In this document: positions 59,425 through 64,000 of the stretch, one piece after another
Layout: the number at the start of each line of letters is the position of its first letter
Numbering within the stretch: position 1 is the first letter of the stretch
Source of the DNA: SZUA-309 sp965230005
Lineage (GTDB): Bacteria; Pseudomonadota; Gammaproteobacteria; Pseudomonadales; Azotimanducaceae
Reading direction: 5' to 3'
Length of the DNA stretch: 64,000 bases
Assembly (NCBI GenBank): GCA_965230005.1
Contig: OZ245934.1
Coordinates: forward strand, 5,146,001 to 5,210,000
Notes under the pieces: generated by a model
Database searches by the model: none
What the model was told of the DNA's origin: nothing
The model's input: only the letters and a program-made list of their open reading frames with translations
Translations under genes and position numbers: made by a program

Positions 59425-61794
59425 ATGAGAACTGTCAGCACCCGCCCGGGACTGGGCCTTTCATACGCACTGGGAATGACTCTGACCGCCGCCGCGCTTG
59501 GCGCGCCGGCGCGAGCCGACGAGGCGTTTCCCGTACTCGAAGAGATGGTCGTTACGGCCCAGCACCGTGCTCAGGACGAGCGCGACGTGAGCATCTCCAT
59601 GGCTGTCTTCGGCGCAGACGCCATCGCCGAGCTGGACATCACCTCGAGCTACGACGTTGCCCGACACACGCCCGGCATGACCATGACGGACTCCGGCGGC
59701 GCCGTTGTGCCTGTCTATACGCTGCGCGGTGTCGGCTTCGACGATCATCAGCCGAACTCCAGCTCAACCGTTGGCGTCTATGTGGATCAGGTTGCGCTGC
59801 CGTATCCGATCATGACCATGGGGCTGAAATACGATCTGGAGAGGATCGAGGTCCTCAAGGGTCCCCAGGGTGATCTCTATGGTCGCAACACCACCGGTGG
59901 GGCGCTGAACTTTATTGCCAACCGACCCGACGACACGCTCTCGGGCGGTATCAGCCTCGGTGCCGGGAACTTCGAAACCCTCGATCTGCGAGGCTACGTG
60001 AACGGTCCCCTCGGCGAGCGGGTCAATGCGCGACTGGCAGCAGCCGGCAAATCCCGAAACAGAGGCTGGCAGGAAGACGAACTCAGCGGTGAACTCGTCG
60101 GCGCCTACGATCAGTACAGTGTTCGCGGTATGGTCGACATCGCGGTGACGGACGATCTCGACATTCGTCTGACCCTGCGGACCGAACGCTACAACGGTGA
60201 GCCACAAACGCCGCAGTCCACGGTCGTGCTGCCATCTTCCAACGCCCAGGCTGCGTTCCTGAACAGCCTCGGTCTCTACCCGGTGGCGAGCCTCGATCCG
60301 CTCATGGTCGAAAACCAGGACAGCAACGAAGCCGTTCGCTTCAATCGCACACCCGATCACGACAGCCGTCACAGCGGCGGTGCCATGCACATCGACTGGC
60401 GCGTCGGCGAGCTCACGTTCACCTCCATCACCGGCTATGAGCGCTTCGAGCGCGAGCTCTCCCTGGATTGGGATGGCACGTCGGCGAGACTGCTCGAAGT
60501 CGATGCCGACACGGAAATCGAAAGCCTCACGCAGGAGTTCCGCCTTGCATCGCCGGATGGCGGGCGGGTGAACTGGCTTGCGGGCGTTTACCTCTCGGAC
60601 GATACGGTCACCGACACGAGCAACTACGACGACTCCGAGTCGCCGACGGTGGGCTTCACTTTCGGCAGCGCCTCAGAACAGGAGACCCAGTCGGCCGCGG
60701 CCTTCGGTCACCTGCAGTGGCAGTTTGCTGAGCAGTTCCGCTTGAACGCCGGTGCCCGCTACACGCGGGAAGAACGCGCCATCGAGAACTGCACCACGGA
60801 CACCGGCGATGGGTCTGCGGCGACGGCTCTGCTCACCTTCGAGTTCCTCGGCCTTTACACCCTGGAGAATCCCGAGGCCCTCGTGCCCGGCGCCTGCGTG
60901 CATCTCGAAGGCACGGGGACCAGCACCAATCCTCCCGCCCCTGACGTACGGGTGCCGGGTCTGCACATCGATGAGATCAAGACCAGCCGCAGCACGGGCA
61001 AGGTCGGCATCGACTGGCTGCCCGGCGACGAGTGGCTCGTCTTCGGTAACGTGGCCACCGGGTTCAAGTCCGGCGGTTTCAACACGTTCTCCGCCCTCGT
61101 GGTCGATCAGTTCGAACCCTATGACGAAGAAACGCTCATGGCCTATGAAGCCGGCTTCAAAGGCCGGGTGCTGAATCAGCGCCTGGCTCTTTCCGGGGCG
61201 GTGTTCCGTTATGACTACGAGGACAAGCAGGTCTCGACGATCATTCCGGATCAGCTCGGCATCTTCCCGGGGCTTGTCGGCATCGTGAACGTGCCGGAGT
61301 CGCGCATTACCGGCGTTGAATTCGGCGCGGACTGGCTGGTCACGGAAGGCCTGTCGCTGACGGTGAATGCAGCGTTCCTGGACGCCGAAGTTACCGAATA
61401 CGATGCCGCCTTCGACGCCTTCAATCAGGTGATTTTCGATGCGGCGGGGCAACCACTCCCGAACGCGCCGGAACAGTCCTATCAGTTCCTCGGCACCTAT
61501 GAGCGGCCCATTGCCGCCTCGCTGCTGATGCGTCTCTCCCTGAGCTACACCTATCAGTCCGAAAGCTATTCGCAGATCTCGGCGATCGATGAGTTCGAGG
61601 TGGATTCACGGGGTCTGCTGGACGCTCGGCTCACCCTGGCCGCCGCTGCTGGCCGCTGGTCCGTTGCGCTCTGGGGTCAGAACCTCACCGATGAGAACTA
61701 CGGCTACTCGAATGCCATGGCCCAGGACAACATCGTCCGATACATGGGCATGCCGCGCACCTACGGTCTGGTCTTTGACTATCACCTGAACTGA
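59425..61794 (+). CDS. TonB-dependent outer-membrane receptor
   Basis: 789 aa. A signal peptide (residues 1 to about 31), TonB box (EEMVVTA), plug domain (VPVYTLRGVGFDDHQ, then YGRNTTGGALNFIANRPDD) and a 22-strand barrel with a C-terminal aromatic strand (TYGLVFDYHLN) are seen. It resembles the receptors that marine Alpha- and Gammaproteobacteria place next to degradation genes, so an organic ligand rather than a siderophore is plausible. A tetR gene and Rieske oxygenase follow directly, suggesting that uptake and oxygenation are regulated together. Confidence 0.93.
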   Translation: MRTVSTRPGLGLSYALGMTLTAAALGAPARADEAFPVLEEMVVTAQHRAQDERDVSISMAVFGADAIAELDITSSYDVARHTPGMTMTDSGGAVVPVYTLRGVGFDDHQPNSSSTVGVYVDQVALPYPIMTMGLKYDLERIEVLKGPQGDLYGRNTTGGALNFIANRPDDTLSGGISLGAGNFETLDLRGYVNGPLGERVNARLAAAGKSRNRGWQEDELSGELVGAYDQYSVRGMVDIAVTDDLDIRLTLRTERYNGEPQTPQSTVVLPSSNAQAAFLNSLGLYPVASLDPLMVENQDSNEAVRFNRTPDHDSRHSGGAMHIDWRVGELTFTSITGYERFERELSLDWDGTSARLLEVDADTEIESLTQEFRLASPDGGRVNWLAGVYLSDDTVTDTSNYDDSESPTVGFTFGSASEQETQSAAAFGHLQWQFAEQFRLNAGARYTREERAIENCTTDTGDGSAATALLTFEFLGLYTLENPEALVPGACVHLEGTGTSTNPPAPDVRVPGLHIDEIKTSRSTGKVGIDWLPGDEWLVFGNVATGFKSGGFNTFSALVVDQFEPYDEETLMAYEAGFKGRVLNQRLALSGAVFRYDYEDKQVSTIIPDQLGIFPGLVGIVNVPESRITGVEFGADWLVTEGLSLTVNAAFLDAEVTEYDAAFDAFNQVIFDAAGQPLPNAPEQSYQFLGTYERPIAASLLMRLSLSYTYQSESYSQISAIDEFEVDSRGLLDARLTLAAAAGRWSVALWGQNLTDENYGYSNAMAQDNIVRYMGMPRTYGLVFDYHLN

Positions 61795-61830
61795 TTCACT
61801 GACCGCCGGGATCCCGCCCTTGCGGAAAAT

Positions 61831-61861
61831 GCAACATCGTTGTACTTTGCAACGATGTTGC
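61831..61861. promoter_or_regulatory. TetR operator overlapping a start codon
   Basis: GCAACATCGTTG and CAACGATGTTGC are perfect 12-base arms with a 7-bp spacer. The second arm includes the ATG (61855) used here as the tetR start. If that start is right, the mRNA leader must be very short and a bound repressor would cover it. Confidence 0.85.
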
Positions 61862-62589
61862 AAACTGCTGAGCTGACGTCCACCCGCGCCCGGTCCATGG
61901 CCGATCGGCGTGCCCGCATCCTCGCTGCCGCTCGCGAGATCATTGCTTCGAATGGGGTGGAGGGGCTTGCCATGCGCAAGCTGGCCGAGGCGGCCGGCGT
62001 GGCGGTGAAAACCCTCTATAACCTTTTCGGCGGCCGCGAGGCCATTCTTCAGGCGCTCGTCAGCGATTCCATGGACCAGATGGATGCCACGCTCGATGCG
62101 GTCGCCCCCCTCGACGACCCGCTGACCCGCTGTCGCGCCGTGGTGACCGTAAGTATCGGGCACATGCTCGAGAGCGAGGCCCTCTCCCGGGCCATGGTGC
62201 TCGCCCGCTATCAGGGTCTGAGTGAAGTGCAGCCTGCACGTGCCATGAGCCAGCGGGCCGCGCAGATGCAGGCGGTTGCCCTGCGCGCAGGTATCGAACA
62301 GGGCATTTTCCACTCGGCGCTGGACCCGGACGTGCTCGCCAGTCAGATCTATCACGGCTATGAGCTTGCCCACATCCAGTGGGCGTACGGCCTCATCGAC
62401 GCTGAAGAGTTTGAAACCCGGGCGCTTTATGGCGTCTATCTTGCGCTGCTGGCGATTGCTGCGCCGGCCATACAGGGCGAGACGATCAGGGAGTTGCGCC
62501 GCCTGGAGGTGCTGCTTGAAGAGAAGTTCAGAGACGCCGTCGGATCCGATTCAGACCGCGACGGCATGCGTAGAACGTCGGCGCCCTGA
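61855..62589 (+). CDS. TetR-family regulator of the Rieske/TonB locus
   Basis: 244 aa from the ATG at 61855; a second in-frame ATG at 61897 is an alternative that lies outside the operator. Helix-turn-helix: RRARILAAAREIIASNGVEGLAMRKLAEAAGVAVKTLYNLFGGR. No ribosome site precedes either start. The ligand domain is rich in Ala/Leu. It lies between the TonB receptor (60 bp upstream) and the Rieske oxygenase (43 bp downstream) and probably controls both through the palindrome at 61831-61861. Confidence 0.88.
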   Translation: MLQTAELTSTRARSMADRRARILAAAREIIASNGVEGLAMRKLAEAAGVAVKTLYNLFGGREAILQALVSDSMDQMDATLDAVAPLDDPLTRCRAVVTVSIGHMLESEALSRAMVLARYQGLSEVQPARAMSQRAAQMQAVALRAGIEQGIFHSALDPDVLASQIYHGYELAHIQWAYGLIDAEEFETRALYGVYLALLAIAAPAIQGETIRELRRLEVLLEEKFRDAVGSDSDRDGMRRTSAP

Positions 62590-62632
62590 CGCCGATCGAT
62601 CGTATCCAACGACCACAGGGGAGGGTCGACAC

Positions 62633-63823
62633 ATGGAAAGAGCAGAACAGCTTCGCGTCATCAGAGGCCTCATGAGCCATCTCGACAACGGCACTAACGT
62701 CGACGCTGGTGGCCATGTGCAGAATCCCGTGTCCGCTTATACCTGTCCGGAGCGGGCGAAAGCCGAATGGCAGACGTTCTTTCAGGACTACCCACAGCTG
62801 CTCGGACTCTCCGCGGAGCTGAAGGAGCCGGGTGCTTTTTTCACCTCCAGCGATCTCGGCAAGCCCATCATCTGCACCCGCGACGATGAGGGACACTTCC
62901 GGGCCTTTCTCAACGTCTGTCGCCATCGCGGCACCATCGTCGAAAACGAGCGTCGCGGCGTGAAAAAGCTCTTCAGCTGTCCGTTTCACGCCTGGGGCTA
63001 CGCGCCAAGCGGGGATCTGGTGGCCGTGCCGAAGGAGGATCATTTCGGCAAGGTTGACAAGTCCTGCAACGGCCTCGTGGAGCTGCCGAGCGCTGAACGA
63101 CACGGCCTGCTGTTCGTCTGCGCGAACCCCGATAAACCCTTCGATATCGATGCGCTCCTGGGAGCGCTTGGCCCGGAGTTCGCGAGCTGGAATCTGAACG
63201 CGGCCGAGCACCGCTGGGATACGCGTTACGACACGCCCATGAACTGGAAACTCGCCATCGACACCTTCGGCGAGACCTACCACTTCAACGCGCTGCATCG
63301 CGACACGCTGGCGCCCTTCCTGCACGGCAACTGCCAGATGTACGACACCTACGGCAACAACCATCGCATGGCCCTCTGCTCGAGGAGCATCGATCTGTTG
63401 CGCAACCTGCCCGAGGCGGACTGGCACGTGCTCAAGGCGGCGCTGCCCGTCTACTACATCTTCCCGAACGTGCAGCTCATCACCGGTGGCGCCGGTCCCA
63501 CCCTAGTGCGGGTGTACCCGCGCGGCGAGGATCCGAACGACAGTTTCTCGGAGATCTCTTTCTACGCCCACGAGGCTATGCAGGCAGCAGCCACCTTCGA
63601 AGGTGCGGAAGAGCCAGCCCGCTCCATGGAAGAGCGCTCGAAAGGTTTTGCGGACGTCATAGAGATGGAGGATTACGTGGCGGCGGCCTCGAGCCATCGG
63701 GGCGCACTCTCCGGCGCGCAGGAGCACTTCCGGTTCGGACGGAACGAGCCGGCGCTCCATCACTACCACAACACCTATCGCCGCGAGCTGGGCCTGGAGC
63801 CGCTGCCTCTCGAAGGAGCCTGA
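62633..63823 (+). CDS. Rieske ring-hydroxylating oxygenase, alpha subunit
   Basis: 396 aa from the ATG at 62633 with GGGGAGGG upstream. Rieske ligands C96-x-H98 and C116-x2-H119 (CRHRG ... CPFHAWGY). The iron site follows as N204-x12-H217-x4-H222 (NWKLAIDTFGETYHFNALH), with Glu214 in place of the usual bridging Asp, the same substitution as in the oxygenase at 13918. An Asp in the C-terminal half is likely the third iron ligand. Ferredoxin and reductase are not nearby. Candidate substrates are terpenoid, aromatic or N-alkyl compounds. Confidence 0.93.
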   Translation: MERAEQLRVIRGLMSHLDNGTNVDAGGHVQNPVSAYTCPERAKAEWQTFFQDYPQLLGLSAELKEPGAFFTSSDLGKPIICTRDDEGHFRAFLNVCRHRGTIVENERRGVKKLFSCPFHAWGYAPSGDLVAVPKEDHFGKVDKSCNGLVELPSAERHGLLFVCANPDKPFDIDALLGALGPEFASWNLNAAEHRWDTRYDTPMNWKLAIDTFGETYHFNALHRDTLAPFLHGNCQMYDTYGNNHRMALCSRSIDLLRNLPEADWHVLKAALPVYYIFPNVQLITGGAGPTLVRVYPRGEDPNDSFSEISFYAHEAMQAAATFEGAEEPARSMEERSKGFADVIEMEDYVAAASSHRGALSGAQEHFRFGRNEPALHHYHNTYRRELGLEPLPLEGA

Positions 63824-63860
63824 CGCCTGGATCGTTTGCTCCGGCCACCGCTGCTCGTGT

Positions 63861-64000
63861 TCAGAGCATCCGGTGGCAGTGCTCGTGGCCGCGCAGGCTC
63901 TCGATCAGGTAGGCGGCACTGTTGATGCCGAAGAGCCAGACGGCGGTGCCGAAGACCAGGGCGACATAGGGATTGCCGGTCTCGATGCTGACGCCGCCGA
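63861..64000 (-). CDS. C-terminal end of a membrane protein (partial)
   Basis: Reads leftward from beyond the right edge to the stop at 63861-63863; 45 residues are visible: a hydrophobic helix (YVALVFGTAVWLFGINSAAYLI) and a His/Cys-bearing tail ending RGHEHCHRML. The family cannot be named from this fragment. It is convergent with the Rieske gene (37 bp). Confidence 0.6.
   Translation of the reverse strand, partial: GGVSIETGNPYVALVFGTAVWLFGINSAAYLIESLRGHEHCHRML

Noticed and set aside
61831..61861. Terminator of the TonB receptor gene
   Set aside because: No U run follows and the stem is not GC-rich; position at the tetR start favours an operator.
1..64000. tRNA, rRNA, insertion sequence or prophage genes
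   Set aside because: I looked for them in the gaps and among proteins and found none; a tRNA search tool could still reveal a missed one.

Overview
This 64 kb window is gene-dense, high in G+C (low-to-mid 60s % by eye), and reads as chromosome of an environmental, probably marine, gammaproteobacterium. The taxonomic inference rests on the YaeQ, YchJ and SurE genes, a DUF6316-like small protein, a PhaC/PhaE polyester synthase pair, TonB-dependent uptake, a CRP-type site and RND efflux. No rRNA, tRNA, CRISPR array, transposase or integrase was seen. I count about 60 protein genes. Most belong to lipid, terpenoid, steroid or aromatic catabolism, each small operon with its own TetR regulator.

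Layout. (1) 1-6,330: a leftward operon led by a TetR gene with an AACGCGTT operator. It encodes two very small proteins (one LysM-like), a D-aminoacylase-type amidohydrolase, an epoxide hydrolase, a FAD monooxygenase and a second amidohydrolase cut by the window edge. (2) 6.4-13.4 kb: acyl-CoA desaturase, ferric-reductase-like membrane protein, SnoaL-like protein, GST, SDR, YegS-like lipid kinase, outer-membrane porin. (3) 13.4-15.8 kb: Rieske oxygenase between two SnoaL/NTF2-like proteins, all with overlapping ends. (4) 15.9-20 kb: housekeeping block surE-ychJ-yaeQ, then a membrane-anchored hydrolase fused to a cyclophilin. (5) 20-25.7 kb: atypical SDR, CmcJ-like oxygenase, PHA synthase operon with a GNAT enzyme, GPH-type transporter. 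(6) 25.7-32.3 kb: TetR-MFP-RND efflux operon, then a luciferase-like oxidoreductase and a DUF899 protein. (7) 32.3-33.8 kb: a ParF/ParG-like partition cassette with repeats, out of keeping with its surroundings. (8) 33.9-37.7 kb: TetR-hydrolase-MFS operon divergent from an unusual SDR. (9) 37.7-46.3 kb: HMG-CoA synthase-like enzyme, MATE pump, crotonase, acyl-CoA dehydrogenase, GST, second desaturase, acidic coiled-coil protein, possible small RNA, SDR. (10) 46.5-50.5 kb: three-subunit molybdenum hydroxylase plus a MoaD-like carrier. (11) 50.6-57.6 kb: carboxylesterase lipoprotein, second GPH transporter, Baeyer-Villiger-type monooxygenase, fused PyrD-PyrK dihydroorotate dehydrogenase. (12) 57.6-64 kb: solute-binding protein, nitroreductase, TonB receptor, TetR, Rieske oxygenase.

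How it fits together (inference): outer-membrane entry by TonB receptor and porin; inner-membrane carriage by MFS/GPH carriers; oxygenation by Rieske, BVMO, FAD and molybdenum enzymes; ester, epoxide and amide hydrolysis; beta-oxidation; carbon storage as polyhydroxyalkanoate; export of toxic compounds by RND and MATE pumps. The least conventional items are the hydrolase-cyclophilin fusion, the PyrD-PyrK fusion in a lineage that usually has class 2 PyrD, the molybdenum hydroxylase with a non-CO-dehydrogenase active-site loop joined to its MoaD through an apparent three-codon ORF, an alpha/beta hydrolase whose nucleophile is alanine, and the partition cassette.
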